DNA from: Fimbriimonadaceae bacterium
Lineage (GTDB): Bacteria; Armatimonadota; Fimbriimonadia; Fimbriimonadales; Fimbriimonadaceae
Direction: 5' to 3'
Assembly: GCA_019454105.1 (NCBI GenBank)
Contig: CP075364.1
Span: forward strand, 1,615,362-1,679,361
DNA length: 64,000 nt
Part shown: positions 8,616-18,338 of the stretch, piece by piece
Layout: each line of letters opens with the position of its first letter
Position numbering within the stretch: the first letter of the stretch is position 1
Notes under the pieces: generated by a model
Seen by the model: the letters and a program-made list of their open reading frames with translations, nothing else
What the model was told of the DNA's origin: nothing
Database searches by the model: none
Position numbers and translations under genes: made by a program

Positions 8616-9484
8616 TCGAAAATCTGCCGGGCAAACTCGTCCGGTTTGAAGTCGCGCAGGTCTTCTGGCTTCTCGCCCAATCCGACCAGCTTGATGGGGA
8701 TCCGGAACCTTTCCCAGATCCCCAAGAGCGCCCCGCCCCGCGCCGTGCCGTCGAGCTTCGTCAAGACCAGACCAGTCACTCCGGCGGCGGCAGTGAACTC
8801 CTCGGCCTGGCGGATCGCGTTCTGGCCCGTGTTGGCGTCGAGCACCAGCAGCACCTCGTCCGCCGCACGCCCGTGGGCTTTCTCCACCGCTCGGGCGACC
8901 TTGCTGAGCTCCTGCATGAGGCTGGCTTTGCTGTGCTGTCTTCCCGCCGTGTCGGCAAGCACATAATCGGCGCCACGAGCCTTACCCGCAACGATCGCGT
9001 CGAAAACCACACTGGCCGGGTCGGCCCCTGGTTGCGCTCCGACAAAGTCGGCCCCTGACCTCTTGGCCCAGAGTTCGAGCTGTTCCACCGCGGCCGCCCG
9101 GAAGGTGTCTCCCGCTCCCAAAACAACTTTGCGGCCGTCTTTCACGAGCCTGGTCGCCAGTTTGCCGATGGTCGTGGTCTTGCCGACCCCGTTGACGCCG
9201 ACGAAGAGGTACACCGTCGGAGGCGCCATGTTCCGGAAGAGCGCGCTCTCCGCCTTTTGGTCAAACCGCGACCGGATCGCTTCTTGGAGCCTGTCCTTGA
9301 TCCCGTCTGGGGTCGTGATACGTTCCGAGCGAACCGCCCCACGAAGCTCCTCGAGCATCTGTTGGGCGGTTCTGACGCCGACGTCGGCTTGGAGCAGCGC
9401 CTCTTCCAGTTCCTCATAGAGGTCTTCGTCGATCACCCCCCGGCCCAACGCCCGGTCGACCCGCTCCATCAGCTTGCGGAACAT
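8612..9484 (-). CDS. ftsY: Signal recognition particle receptor FtsY
   Basis: The SRP GTPase receptor that docks ribosome-nascent chains at the inner membrane. The 290-residue NG core shows an N domain (MFRKLMERVDRALGRGVIDE), G1 GVNGVGKTTTIGKLA (about 96-110), DTAGR, and TKLDGTARGG near the C-terminus. The start at 9484 is chosen because the upstream in-frame extension to 9622 is Arg/Pro-rich shadow sequence. The acidic A domain of proteobacterial FtsY is absent, as in many short forms. Confidence 0.95.
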   Translation of the reverse strand: MFRKLMERVDRALGRGVIDEDLYEELEEALLQADVGVRTAQQMLEELRGAVRSERITTPDGIKDRLQEAIRSRFDQKAESALFRNMAPPTVYLFVGVNGVGKTTTIGKLATRLVKDGRKVVLGAGDTFRAAAVEQLELWAKRSGADFVGAQPGADPASVVFDAIVAGKARGADYVLADTAGRQHSKASLMQELSKVARAVEKAHGRAADEVLLVLDANTGQNAIRQAEEFTAAAGVTGLVLTKLDGTARGGALLGIWERFRIPIKLVGLGEKPEDLRDFKPDEFARQIFD

Positions 9485-9584
9485 GGCGTCCAGTATTCCG
9501 CACCACCGCCTCCTGACCCGAGCGCCCGCTGGGGCCCTGGGCTTCCCTCGTCCACGAACGGCCCTGGCGCAGGAGAGGGAGGGG

Positions 9585-10397
9585 TCAGCCTCCCAACCGA
9601 AACACCGCCGCGCGAGGCGCACCGCTCAGGTCGGGGCGCACCGATTCGAGTTCCCAACTTTGGCCTTCGAAGATCGATCTGACCGGTCCCGACATCCCGT
9701 CGCCCAACTCGACGATCAGCCGCCCCCAACCCATCATGTGCTCCGGTGCCTCCTGGGCCAACCTTCGGTACATGGCGAGCCCCCCTTCCTCGGCGAAGAG
9801 GGCCTCCGGGGGCTCCCACTCCCCCACCTCAGGCATCAGAGGAGCCAGAGGGTCGACGTAAGGCGGGTTGCAGACCACAACGCCGAACTTGGTGCCTCGG
9901 AACGGTTCGAACAGGTCGCCTCGTTTGATGATGACGATAGCGCCGAGCGACCGGGCGTTTTCTCGTGCGACCCGCACCGCCGTCGGGCTGACGTCGCAAG
10001 CGGCGACGAACCAGTTGGGGCGTTCCAGCTTCAGCGTGACCGCCAAGCATCCCGACCCCGTCCCAATGTCGAGCACGTTCCCACCCATACCGTCGAGAGC
10101 GGATTCGACCAGTGTCTCGGACTCTTGCCGAGGTATGAGCACTCCCGGCCTGACTGCGAACCGGCGTCCGTAGAACTCGCGCCAACCCAAAATATAGGCG
10201 AGCGGTTCGCGTCGTAACCGCCTTGCCAAAAGACTTTCAAGCCTCTTTGGGGCCAAGGCCCCGGGATGGGCCAAGACCCAGCTACGCTCGCGGCCCAAGG
10301 CGTGGGCGGCGAGCAGGTCGGCCTCGAGCCCTGGGGACTCGATACCGGCCTCGACCAATCGGGTCACAGCCGCAACCCGCCACTCGCCGAGGTTCAT
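9585..10397 (-). CDS. prmC: Release factor glutamine N5-methyltransferase
   Basis: Methylates the Gln of the GGQ motif in peptide release factors. The 270 residues contain the N-terminal helical domain, the substrate-loop signature PLAYILGWREFYG (about 66-78), the SAM motif LDIGTGSG (109-116) and the catalytic NPPYVDP (177-183). The ATG at 10397 forms an ATGA with the hflX stop; an upstream in-frame start at 10448 is not supported. The prmC-hflX coupling is clear from the overlap. Confidence 0.94.
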   Translation of the reverse strand: MNLGEWRVAAVTRLVEAGIESPGLEADLLAAHALGRERSWVLAHPGALAPKRLESLLARRLRREPLAYILGWREFYGRRFAVRPGVLIPRQESETLVESALDGMGGNVLDIGTGSGCLAVTLKLERPNWFVAACDVSPTAVRVARENARSLGAIVIIKRGDLFEPFRGTKFGVVVCNPPYVDPLAPLMPEVGEWEPPEALFAEEGGLAMYRRLAQEAPEHMMGWGRLIVELGDGMSGPVRSIFEGQSWELESVRPDLSGAPRAAVFRLGG

Positions 10398-11674
10398 CCC
10401 GTTCCGGAACTCGCCGCTACGACAAACCGAGCGAGCTTCTGGCGCCACTCGTCCACCAATTCCGCCTCAATGTAGACGCCGTCCTCACGGTATTCCTCTT
10501 TCAACACGCGGCCAAACCGGTGACACGCCTCGACCAGGCCGTTTTGGTCATAAGGCACCAGGGCCCGCACGAGCCCGAACCGGTCTTTGAGCTGCTTGAG
10601 CACCATGGCAAGGAGGTCCTCCATCCCCGTCCCGACCAGCGCGCTCACCGCCACCGAGTCGGGCCACTCTGCGACCAGCCGCCGCGCGAGGGTTCTGTCC
10701 TCCAGCGCGTCGGTCTTGTTGAAGACCGTCACCATCGAGACTTCGCTGGCCCCCAATTCGGCGACCGTCTCGAGGACCGCGTCTCTTTGCACTTCCCATG
10801 CCGGATGGCTGACGTCGATGATGTGGAGGAGCAGGTCGGCCTCGGAGACCTCCTCGAGCGTGGAGCGGAAAGCCGCCACCAGTTGGGTCGGAAGGTTTCG
10901 GATGAACCCGACCGTGTCAGTGAGGAAAAACCGAAACCCGTCGGCGGACTCGATCCGCCTCGTGGTGGGGTCCAGAGTCGCGAACGGCATCGCGTCGGCG
11001 AGCAATTCCGTACCCGCGAGCCGGTTCATCAAGGTGCTCTTGCCCGCGCTGGTATAGCCGACCAGGGCCACGACCGGATAGGGATGCTCGCGCCGGGTGG
11101 CGCGTTGGACCTCGCGGTGCCGCTTGACCTCGTCGATCTCGCCGCGGAGTTTGCTGATCCTGGCGTTCACCATCCGTCGGTCGCTCTCGAGTTTTGTCTC
11201 GCCCGGACCGCGCATTCCGATGCCGCCCCGCTGACGCTCGAACTTGGTGTAGACGCTCATCAGCCTTGGTAGCATGTAGCTCAGCTGGGCCAGTTCCACT
11301 TGAAGCTGGCCCTCGCGGGTCTTGGCGCGGCGGGCGAAGATGTCAAGGATCAGGGTCGTGCGATCGATGACGCGCCGCCCGACCTTCTCCTCAAGGTTAC
11401 GGAGTTGGACGCCAGAGAGCTCTGCGTCGACGACCACCACGTCCGCCCCCGCCTCGGCCGCGTAGGCCACCAGCTCGTCCGCCTTACCCGACCCAACGAA
11501 AGTCGCCTTGGTCGGTCGATCCACGCGCTGCCGCATCGAACCCGCGACCTCGCCGCCCGCCGCCTCGACCAGGCCCTCAAGCTCGTCCTCGACGTGGGGA
11601 TCGTCCTCCGAATCCTGGTTCACATAGACCAGAAAGAGCTTTTCGGGGAGGATCTGCGTCGAGTTTTCAGCCAT
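10394..11674 (-). CDS. hflX: Ribosome-associated GTPase HflX
   Basis: A GTPase that splits or rescues ribosomes under stress. The 426 residues carry the N-terminal HflX domain with VVVDAELSGVQLRNLE, a linker with GGIGMRGPGETKLESDRR (the family hallmark), the P-loop GYTSAGKSTLMNRL, G3 DTVGFIRNLP and G4 NKTD. It is transcribed ahead of prmC with a 4-base overlap. The C-terminal extension is of ordinary length. Confidence 0.96.
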   Translation of the reverse strand: MAENSTQILPEKLFLVYVNQDSEDDPHVEDELEGLVEAAGGEVAGSMRQRVDRPTKATFVGSGKADELVAYAAEAGADVVVVDAELSGVQLRNLEEKVGRRVIDRTTLILDIFARRAKTREGQLQVELAQLSYMLPRLMSVYTKFERQRGGIGMRGPGETKLESDRRMVNARISKLRGEIDEVKRHREVQRATRREHPYPVVALVGYTSAGKSTLMNRLAGTELLADAMPFATLDPTTRRIESADGFRFFLTDTVGFIRNLPTQLVAAFRSTLEEVSEADLLLHIIDVSHPAWEVQRDAVLETVAELGASEVSMVTVFNKTDALEDRTLARRLVAEWPDSVAVSALVGTGMEDLLAMVLKQLKDRFGLVRALVPYDQNGLVEACHRFGRVLKEEYREDGVYIEAELVDEWRQKLARFVVAASSGTG

Positions 11675-11686
11675 GGACCTCCGAGG

Positions 11687-12241
11687 CTAGAACCGGGTAA
11701 GACCGTACTTGAGCGTGATGCTCAGGCCGTCGAACCTGAACCCGTCGTACTGTGGAAAGACGTCGTACCGCACGGCCAGGTTGACCCGCTTGCCGATGTT
11801 GACCCCGATCTCGGCGTTGGCGTTATAGCCGAGCCGCTTGCCGCCCTCGCGCTGAGCCGGCGTGACATTGATCGCATAGTCGATATAGCTCAGCCCTGCG
11901 CGACCGGCGACATAGGGCACGACCTCCGAAGTCGTCTCGCCGAGCGGAAGGACGGCTCCAAAGGTCACCGCTCCCATGAACACTTTGTTCCCACCCGAAG
12001 ACTTGCTGAAGCCGGTCCAGTCCACCGCCGTGCGGGTCTTCCCGCCCGGTACCGCCGTGCTCCGGCCAAAGCCGAAGCTGAACCAGGAGTCACCCAACCT
12101 GTCCTTGAGCTTCGACGAAGTCGGGAAGAAGACGCCCACCTCAGGGCCCAAGAACTGCTCAGTCTGGTTGCTTTGAGCCAGGGCGACAGGGACGAGCGTC
12201 AATGCGGCAAGAACGGTTCCAAGCGAGCGTCCGCTGAACAT
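11687..12241 (-). CDS. Exported beta-barrel-like protein
   Basis: A 184-residue protein with a clear signal peptide (LGTVLAALTLVPVALAQ, cleavage near residue 22). The rest is made of alternating beta-strand segments ending in a terminal Phe (LKYGLTRF), as in outer-membrane barrels. Features such as GRAGLSYIDYAI and NIGKRVNLAVRYDVFP fit OmpA/OmpW-like small barrels. It ends 12 bases upstream of hflX on the same strand and may be co-transcribed. Specific function unknown. Confidence 0.7.
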   Translation of the reverse strand: MFSGRSLGTVLAALTLVPVALAQSNQTEQFLGPEVGVFFPTSSKLKDRLGDSWFSFGFGRSTAVPGGKTRTAVDWTGFSKSSGGNKVFMGAVTFGAVLPLGETTSEVVPYVAGRAGLSYIDYAINVTPAQREGGKRLGYNANAEIGVNIGKRVNLAVRYDVFPQYDGFRFDGLSITLKYGLTRF

Positions 12242-12308
12242 GGGGCGGATCGTACCCGCCTGGAGTCACGTTGGTCAGTGCCTGCATCCTTCGGCCCTGC
12301 CTTGCCGT

Positions 12309-12794
12309 ATGCCTTCTGATATGGACGTCTTTCCGATCATTCCTGGCGATGTGCGGATGGGTTGGGCGTTCGCCTTGTCCGCGCTGTTGCTCGCCGTATT
12401 CGTCGTCGTCTCGTGGCTGCTCTTCACCTCGCTCCGGGCCGCCACCACAGCCCAGTTCTTCGCGTCGCCCGCCGGTCTCACTTTGCGGGGCGACGTCTAT
12501 GGCCGAGTCATTCCTATCCAAAAGCTCAGGCTCGACGGGGCCATGGCCGTCGACCTCCGGGTCGAGGACGGCCTCGAGCCCAAGCGCAAGCTCAACGGCA
12601 CCGACGTCCCCGGCTACAGCTCAGGTTGGTTCCGGCTCGATTCGGGCGAGAAGGCCCTGCTCTACCTCACCGACCGCACCCGTGTCGCCTACATTCCGAC
12701 CACCGACGGTTACTCGGTGATGCTGAGCGTCGAGGAGCCCTCGCGGCTCATCGACAGCCTCCGCCGCCACGCCCAAGCAGCCGCTGGTCGGTAG
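12309..12794 (+). CDS. Membrane protein with PH-like domain
   Basis: About 161 residues with an N-terminal transmembrane segment (WAFALSALLLAVFVVVSWLLF) followed by a compact beta-rich domain. The FFASPAGLTLRGDVYGR...IPIQKLRLDGA pattern resembles bacterial PH (bPH) domains. ATGs at 12309 and 12321 are both possible and neither has a strong Shine-Dalgarno. It is divergent from the barrel gene at 12241. Such proteins often act at the membrane, but no specific role can be assigned. Confidence 0.62.
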   Translation: MPSDMDVFPIIPGDVRMGWAFALSALLLAVFVVVSWLLFTSLRAATTAQFFASPAGLTLRGDVYGRVIPIQKLRLDGAMAVDLRVEDGLEPKRKLNGTDVPGYSSGWFRLDSGEKALLYLTDRTRVAYIPTTDGYSVMLSVEEPSRLIDSLRRHAQAAAGR

Positions 12795-12902
12795 CTCGTG
12801 CAGGTCGGTCCGGGCGTCGCGCTCCTTCAGGCTCTTTGAACAAGAGGGGAACCGGCCCAAAGCAGGGCCCCGAAACGACAGGGCTCCGGCCGTCCCGCCT
12901 GC

Positions 12903-13955
12903 CTAAGGCAACCCAGCGAACTCGAACATCGTCGCGGGCTTCAGATGACCCGTCGAGTCTCCGACGAAGTCAAAAGTCGGCCCCAGGGTCAACTTCTTGG
13001 CCGGATTGCCCGCCGCAAAGTCCAGCTTCTTCAGATCGACCCAGATCAGGTTCGGCGACGTCGCCGATTCAAAGAAGTACCGCAGGTTCTTGTGATCAGT
13101 CACTGTCCTCCACTGGGTCGTGGAGATGTTCGGAAACTGGGTCGTGATGCCATACGGCACGGAGCAGTTCCGGATGATGCTGAGGGTCTTGGCGACAGCG
13201 AGCCTCTCGTCACCCGTTTGCGGGATCGACTTTAAGTAGAAAGAGGCGCGCGCGAACCGGTCGGCGGCGCGGCTCGTCCCCGGGAGCATCGCCGTCCCAT
13301 CGACGCTGGCCCAGTAGCGGCTGATCGCCAGTTGATCCTCGAAGACCGGCTCGTTGGTCATGACCGTGTAGTCCGGGCTATGATGCACCACGAGACGCCC
13401 ATCGACGTACTCGAAGATCGCGTTGTCGCCGCTGGAGTCCGACACCGACAAATGGACGGTCACGAACTTGTCGGTACCCGGGATGACCGAAGAGACCACG
13501 AAGAACTCCTCTCGGCTCAAAGCCTCGACCACCTCTTTCACGTTGGCAAAGTTGTCAAGCACATACTGGAGCCAGACAGAGACCGCCAAGGCGCGTTGAG
13601 TGCCGTCGAACTCCGGGTATTTGGTAGGGACAAGCCAAAGCATGTTGGCGGCGAGACCCTTTTCGTTGACGCCGTCCGTCGTCGCGATCCCAAACGATTC
13701 AGCGACGACGCTCCCGTACTTGGACTTCCACGTCACAGAGGACGGACCCACCTGCCCGTTCCTCTCCATGCCCCGGGGAAGCGCCCAGAGATTCGCCGGG
13801 ATGTCGTCCTTGAAGTCCATAGAGCGACCGGTCACGACCAAGTTGTCTTGTCCCTTGTAGACAATGCGGGTGCACGCTTCCGCGACCGATGCCCCCGAAA
13901 CGGCGATGCCTAAAGCCGCCAAAGCGTTGATCGAAAGTCGATTGAGATTTGTCAT
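12903..13955 (-). CDS. Exported choloylglycine hydrolase / penicillin V acylase family protein
   Basis: An Ntn-hydrolase of the linear amide C-N hydrolase family, 350 residues. The signal peptide ends just before Cys28 in EACTRIVYKG, so cleavage would expose the N-terminal nucleophile Cys as the mechanism requires. The TGRSMDFKDD block supplies the conserved Arg and Asp, and a TNEPVFEDQL segment holds the usual Asn. Family members hydrolyse bile-salt amides, penicillin V or acyl-homoserine lactones; the substrate here cannot be predicted. A 30-base gap separates it from the barrel gene transcribed before it. Confidence 0.85.
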   Translation of the reverse strand: MTNLNRLSINALAALGIAVSGASVAEACTRIVYKGQDNLVVTGRSMDFKDDIPANLWALPRGMERNGQVGPSSVTWKSKYGSVVAESFGIATTDGVNEKGLAANMLWLVPTKYPEFDGTQRALAVSVWLQYVLDNFANVKEVVEALSREEFFVVSSVIPGTDKFVTVHLSVSDSSGDNAIFEYVDGRLVVHHSPDYTVMTNEPVFEDQLAISRYWASVDGTAMLPGTSRAADRFARASFYLKSIPQTGDERLAVAKTLSIIRNCSVPYGITTQFPNISTTQWRTVTDHKNLRYFFESATSPNLIWVDLKKLDFAAGNPAKKLTLGPTFDFVGDSTGHLKPATMFEFAGLP

Positions 13956-13985
13956 GTTGTGATCTCCTTGCGTGTGCGAACGAGG

Positions 13986-14771
13986 TCAGAACCGGATCGC
14001 CAGGCCCACAAGCGGCCCGCTGAAACTCGCGTCCGCTCCAGAAGCGTTCCCCAACCGGCGGACGGTCAAGTGGCGATAGCCGAAGTGCAACGCCGAGTTC
14101 GCCCCCGTGGCATAAGAGAGGGTCGCGGCCAAATCGACGGAAGGCGTGTCCTTGGGGGCGAGCAGGAAGCTGCCGTGCCAATGCCAGCGCGGTGCGAGGC
14201 TCCCCTTCGCCTTGATCCCGATCTGCGGATCGATCCAGCGCGTGTTCTTGGAACGAGCCACGCCCGGAACCACTGGCGTGCTCGCTTTGGCTTCAAGAGC
14301 CCAGTATCGGATGCCCAGCACGCCGTCAACCGTGACGCGCTCGTCGCGGTGAAGCTCCGATTGGGCGGCCAACATCGAGGTGAACGTCGTCACCCGTCCC
14401 TGGGCCGGGATCCCAGGAGGCACCACGCCCGAATCGCTGATGCGGCTGTAAAGGAAGTCGCCCACAAAGCCGACCTTCCCACGCTTGCCTTCGAACGCGG
14501 CCATCCCGCCGATGTCGAGGTTCTCGAAGATCTCTCCGAAGCTGGACTTCATCTTGATCTCAGGAAGGCCAGGAATGCGCGCCTTCCCGTCGAAACCCAT
14601 GATCCAGACATAAGGGATGACGGTGAACGACCATTCGCGCTCCTCTTGGGCGGCCGACGACGACACCGGGCTCACGAGGAGGGCGGCCGAAACGATCAGC
14701 GGGGTCGCACAGCGTGCGCGGTTCAGGATATGTCCAAGTCTCACTTTTAGGCTCCTCTTCCGGCGGCCCAT
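13986..14771 (-). CDS. Exported outer-membrane beta-barrel protein
   Basis: About 261 residues from the ATG at 14771 (an alternative ATG is at 14801). A basic n-region (MGRRKRSLKVRLG) and hydrophobic core (TPLIVSAALLVSPVSSSAAQ) form a signal peptide. Repeating amphipathic strands follow and the protein ends in GLAIRF with a terminal Phe, the outer-membrane barrel signature. FTVIPYVWIMGFDGKA resembles the start of OmpW/porin-like barrels. It lies upstream of the choloylglycine-hydrolase-like gene and may be in one operon with it. Confidence 0.7.
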   Translation of the reverse strand: MGRRKRSLKVRLGHILNRARCATPLIVSAALLVSPVSSSAAQEEREWSFTVIPYVWIMGFDGKARIPGLPEIKMKSSFGEIFENLDIGGMAAFEGKRGKVGFVGDFLYSRISDSGVVPPGIPAQGRVTTFTSMLAAQSELHRDERVTVDGVLGIRYWALEAKASTPVVPGVARSKNTRWIDPQIGIKAKGSLAPRWHWHGSFLLAPKDTPSVDLAATLSYATGANSALHFGYRHLTVRRLGNASGADASFSGPLVGLAIRF

Positions 14772-14893
14772 AGAATCAGCCACCACTGATAACAATACCA
14801 TGGGGCCCGAGGGATGGCGTCAGTTCGTTGGGACGCCACGCGTGGCCCGTCAATGGCTGGGACGCCCGGATTCGAGCGTCCCTTCGTCCAGGG

Positions 14894-15601
14894 TCAAGCC
14901 GCCTTTTTGCCGCCGTCCCGCACCGAGAAGCTCACCGGCCCCACGATCGCGGGCAGATACACCGGCTCGCTCAACTGACCGGTCGCGCTGCTCGTGAACT
15001 GGAAGCCGACCGCATAAAATCCCGGCCCCACCTGCACCTGCGCGCTCAACGAGCCCGCCGCGAAGGCCTTGAACTGGGCGATCCGCCACCGGCCCTTGAT
15101 CGCGGCCGCGTTCGCGTTCGGCACCCGCTGCACCAGAAGGGCCGTGGTCACGTTCGCCGCGTTCGCACCGGTCGCCGTGAAGACCAGCACACCGCCCGGG
15201 CCAGGAGCCACCGTCACATTGATCGAGTCTCCGTCGAAGGGGGCCTGTGGTGGGGTCGCCGGGGCCGTGGCCGCCCCAGGGGTCACCGCGAAGTACTTAG
15301 CCGCCAAGGCGACAAAGGCGTTGAACCCGGTCGGGCGCACCAGGTTCTCGCCGATCGGCTCGAACCGGAAAAGGCCCTTGGCATAAGCGCGCCAAGCGTC
15401 CGCCTGGGGACGGGTCAGGCTCTTCCACTGCTTCGTCGCTTTGTTGAAGGCCGACCGCACCGCCGTCTGGGAAGGGGTGCGCGGGTTGCTCGCGGCCTGG
15501 AACTCGGCCATGTCAGTGCCGAACTTGGTGACGCGGTAGACCACGCCCGCCATCCGGCCACTGATGCCATCAAGGAACGGGGCAAGACGCAACCGAGCCA
15601 T
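14894..15601 (-). CDS. Conserved hypothetical protein (paralogue of 25116-25745)
   Basis: A 235-residue protein without signal peptide. The N-terminal 75 residues carry a motif set (SGRMAGVVYR, SNPRTPSQTAVRSAF, W-x2-LT, DAWRAYAKGL) that aligns without gaps over about 53 residues with the protein at 25116-25745. The C-terminal part is Gly/Ala/Val-rich and beta-like. A similar N-terminal pattern is known from uncharacterised phage- and element-associated proteins; I recall it only as a pattern. It starts 170 bases from the end of the defence island and reads away from it. Function unknown. Confidence 0.65.
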   Translation of the reverse strand: MARLRLAPFLDGISGRMAGVVYRVTKFGTDMAEFQAASNPRTPSQTAVRSAFNKATKQWKSLTRPQADAWRAYAKGLFRFEPIGENLVRPTGFNAFVALAAKYFAVTPGAATAPATPPQAPFDGDSINVTVAPGPGGVLVFTATGANAANVTTALLVQRVPNANAAAIKGRWRIAQFKAFAAGSLSAQVQVGPGFYAVGFQFTSSATGQLSEPVYLPAIVGPVSFSVRDGGKKAA

Positions 15602-15770
15602 CTCAGCGCGCCTCCTGCTTCGTTTGTGTTTGCATAATGTTATCCGGGTACCCCAAAGGGAGACCTAACCCACCCCATTGGCCGGCCCGCTCGTCGCCCT
15701 CATCCCCCCGCAAGAATCTCAGGCCCAAAGTCCCACCCCGACCCCCTCAGGCCAGCTCCGGCGATCAATC

Positions 15771-18338
15771 TCAGGTGCCCTTAGGGGACGGTTGTTCGGC
15801 AGTAACATATGGGGTGACGCATTCGAACACCCTCATGGCGTCAGCCCGGGAAACGACGGTGTCGTACAGCCCGATCAGTTCGCCGTCGTGCCTTGCGAGC
15901 CCTGTGTACACGAGGCTCGCGTCCTCGTAGCGCTTGAACTTGAAGACAGCGTCATTCATCAGTGCGCTGTTGAAGAGGTTCAGGCTCACCAGAAGCTCGA
16001 AGTCTCGGACGTTCAGACCGGTAACACGCTTGAACAGGTCCGGCTCAAGTTTCGTGATGACGTCCCGGAGCGTGCGCTCCCGGTAGTCGGTCAGGAACAT
16101 GAACACAGGGATTCGAGTCGCGAACTTGATCAGCTTCTCCTGAATCTCCTTGCGCTTTGACCGGTACTCCCTTTCGTCGTCGCTCAGTTGCTTCTTCTCG
16201 CCCTCGGTCAGGCTCTCGCCGTTCTTCCCTTTTCGCGTCTTCTTCACGGCGTCTGATTTGTTGATGATCGTCTCGATGTCTTGGTTCAGGCTACGGAACC
16301 CCTCGATGTTCATGATCGCCCGCATGGCCTCCTCGTTCCCGAGCAAGCGACGGAGAGTGTCGTTGTCCACGTTCACCAGGAGCGCGCTCTCCCATCTCCG
16401 CGCCAGGAGTGTGGCGGTCGTCCCGCTCATCGCCATGTCCAGGATTCCGGCAGCGTCGATCTGCTTCATCGCACTTCCATCGTAGGCGAGCACCGGAAGG
16501 AAATCAATGAACTCCTCGACCTTCTTCTCCGGACTCGTCGTCTCGTCAACGTTCAGCCGGCAACTGTAGTCCGCGATCTGCCTCAACGCGCGATCCGGGG
16601 CAAAGTCAAAGACGTAGCACTCATGCTTCAGGACTTCCTCGCGGTTCGGGCTCTGTCCGTCCGGGTTGGTGATCGTCCACGGGCTCTGCACGCGGAAGGC
16701 CGCCTGGAAGTACGTTTCGGGGCTCGAGCTGTTCCGCAGCATCAGGATTCCGGTCCAAGGTCGGACGGTCACTCCGGTCGTCAGCTTGCCGCAAGTCAGG
16801 GTGATCGTCTTGGTCTCCAGCGGATTGTCCATGGCGTCCAAGACAGGCTTGAGCGCGGCCATGCCGATGCCGGCCTCCGTCCCGGCCGCGACGACCACGC
16901 GGTAGTCCTGATAGAAGCGGTTCTGTCGCTTCTTCAGCAGGTTCGCCATGGCGTGGCAGGCAGCTACGTTCGGGAGGAACCAAATCGTGTGGTTCAGCAC
17001 CTCGAGCAACCGCACGTCCGAGTACGGCAACGGCGGCTTCTTCGCCCCGAGCTTCAGGTTGTCCACCGTCGTCAGCGCATAGCTGCCCCGGATGAGGTCG
17101 AGCCACTTCTGCACTTCGTCCTCGTACTTGAACTTGGCGGCAGCGTTGGAACCGGTCGCCGAGAAGAAGGCGTTGAGGTCAAAGCCATCGAACTCTCCCT
17201 TCGACGCGATTTCCCGAATCTCGTCGGGGAGTTGGTAGGTCAAGAGCACCATGCGCGGAAGCGAAGCGTAGGGGTTGCCGGGGCCCTTCCGAGCCCGCTT
17301 GGCCCGCTGCTCGTCAGAGTACGTCCAGTTGAAGATCTGCTCTTCAATGAACTCCCCAGAGGTAATCGCCCGGAACGGAGTCCCCGAAAGGTACAGGTAC
17401 GCGCCCGTCGTGATCGGGATCGAGTCCTCGTCCAAGGCCCGGAACTCCTCGCCCGCGTCCTCGTCTTCAAACGAGAGCCGACCCTGATCTTCCTTCTCAA
17501 ACAGGTACTTCGCGTTCTCGCGCCAGGCGCCGTAGTGGTACTCGTCCAGGATCACGCAGTCCCAGTTGATCGCGTGGACCCACTCGTTCTTGGTCTTGAT
17601 CCCGCCGGTGCTCGTGTTCTTGCCGAGGTAGTCCTGGAACGAGCCGAAGCAGACCACGGGCCAGTTCTTGTCGTGCGCTGGCTCACCCGTGGACGGCACG
17701 TCTTTGCTGGAAACAAACTGCCAGCTGTCAAACTCGACATGAGTCTTGACGTCCTCCTCCCATGCGGATTGCACGGCAGGTTTGTAGGTGAGGACGAGGA
17801 TGCGCTTCCAGCCCATGCGCTTGGCGAGCATGTAGGCGGCGAAGGTCTTGCCGAACCGCATTTTCGCGTTCCACAGAAAGTGGGGCGGCTTGTTCCGGTT
17901 CTCCTGGAGCGCGCTCGCGAAGTATGCGGCTGTCTTTTCGACCGCCTGCTCTTGCTCAGGTCGCAAGGAAAAGTTCCGCGACCGGCCCACTTCGAGGTCC
18001 TTGCCCTCGACCAGAGCGACCACGGCCGCCCGCACGTCGTCCGGCGAGCACCTGAACCACTCACCGTCAGGGTTCTGCACGCCCCGCTTCCTCAACAGAC
18101 GGTGGACGTCGCGGTCGGTGAACGCCGATCCGTCTGCCCGCATCGCCGACTCCTCGAGGTGGATGACGTAAGGCGCGGTTCCGGGCATGACGACCGGGTA
18201 GATTTGCCGCAGCCTTGCTCCGGCGCCCAGCGTCGTGTACCCGACCTTGAGCAACCCTGAGTACTGCGGGTTCGTGTCCTCGTAGGCGTAGATGCTCGGC
18301 GTCGCCTGCGGGCGGGCCGGGAAGAAGTCGTCAGCCAA
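15771..18338 (-). CDS. Restriction-type protein: GIY-YIG-like domain plus DEAD/DEAH helicase
   Basis: An 855-residue protein, predicted DNA-cleaving and translocating subunit of the island. Residues about 16-105 look like a T5orf172/GIY-YIG-type nuclease (SIYAYEDTNPQYSG, LLKVGYTT, FTDRDVHRLLRKRG, GEWFRC). The helicase core follows: Walker A AKMRFGKT (about 158-165), DEYH (about 265-268), LSGTPFRA, and a motif VI-like FRVQSPW. The TTG start at 18338 is preceded by GGAG at 7 bases and aligns with the ATG of the 54-codon remnant at 19121, so the longer in-frame extension to 18425 is rejected. It overlaps the HEPN stop by 8 bases. Confidence 0.85.
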   Translation of the reverse strand: MADDFFPARPQATPSIYAYEDTNPQYSGLLKVGYTTLGAGARLRQIYPVVMPGTAPYVIHLEESAMRADGSAFTDRDVHRLLRKRGVQNPDGEWFRCSPDDVRAAVVALVEGKDLEVGRSRNFSLRPEQEQAVEKTAAYFASALQENRNKPPHFLWNAKMRFGKTFAAYMLAKRMGWKRILVLTYKPAVQSAWEEDVKTHVEFDSWQFVSSKDVPSTGEPAHDKNWPVVCFGSFQDYLGKNTSTGGIKTKNEWVHAINWDCVILDEYHYGAWRENAKYLFEKEDQGRLSFEDEDAGEEFRALDEDSIPITTGAYLYLSGTPFRAITSGEFIEEQIFNWTYSDEQRAKRARKGPGNPYASLPRMVLLTYQLPDEIREIASKGEFDGFDLNAFFSATGSNAAAKFKYEDEVQKWLDLIRGSYALTTVDNLKLGAKKPPLPYSDVRLLEVLNHTIWFLPNVAACHAMANLLKKRQNRFYQDYRVVVAAGTEAGIGMAALKPVLDAMDNPLETKTITLTCGKLTTGVTVRPWTGILMLRNSSSPETYFQAAFRVQSPWTITNPDGQSPNREEVLKHECYVFDFAPDRALRQIADYSCRLNVDETTSPEKKVEEFIDFLPVLAYDGSAMKQIDAAGILDMAMSGTTATLLARRWESALLVNVDNDTLRRLLGNEEAMRAIMNIEGFRSLNQDIETIINKSDAVKKTRKGKNGESLTEGEKKQLSDDEREYRSKRKEIQEKLIKFATRIPVFMFLTDYRERTLRDVITKLEPDLFKRVTGLNVRDFELLVSLNLFNSALMNDAVFKFKRYEDASLVYTGLARHDGELIGLYDTVVSRADAMRVFECVTPYVTAEQPSPKGT

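Noticed and set aside
11300-12319. A 339-residue plus-strand frame opposite hflX and the barrel gene
   Set aside because: It is an antisense shadow of two well-supported minus-strand genes and has no motif of its own.
16281-18260. A 659-residue plus-strand frame
   Set aside because: Antisense to the helicase gene, whose motifs are clear; the high GC keeps the opposite frame open.
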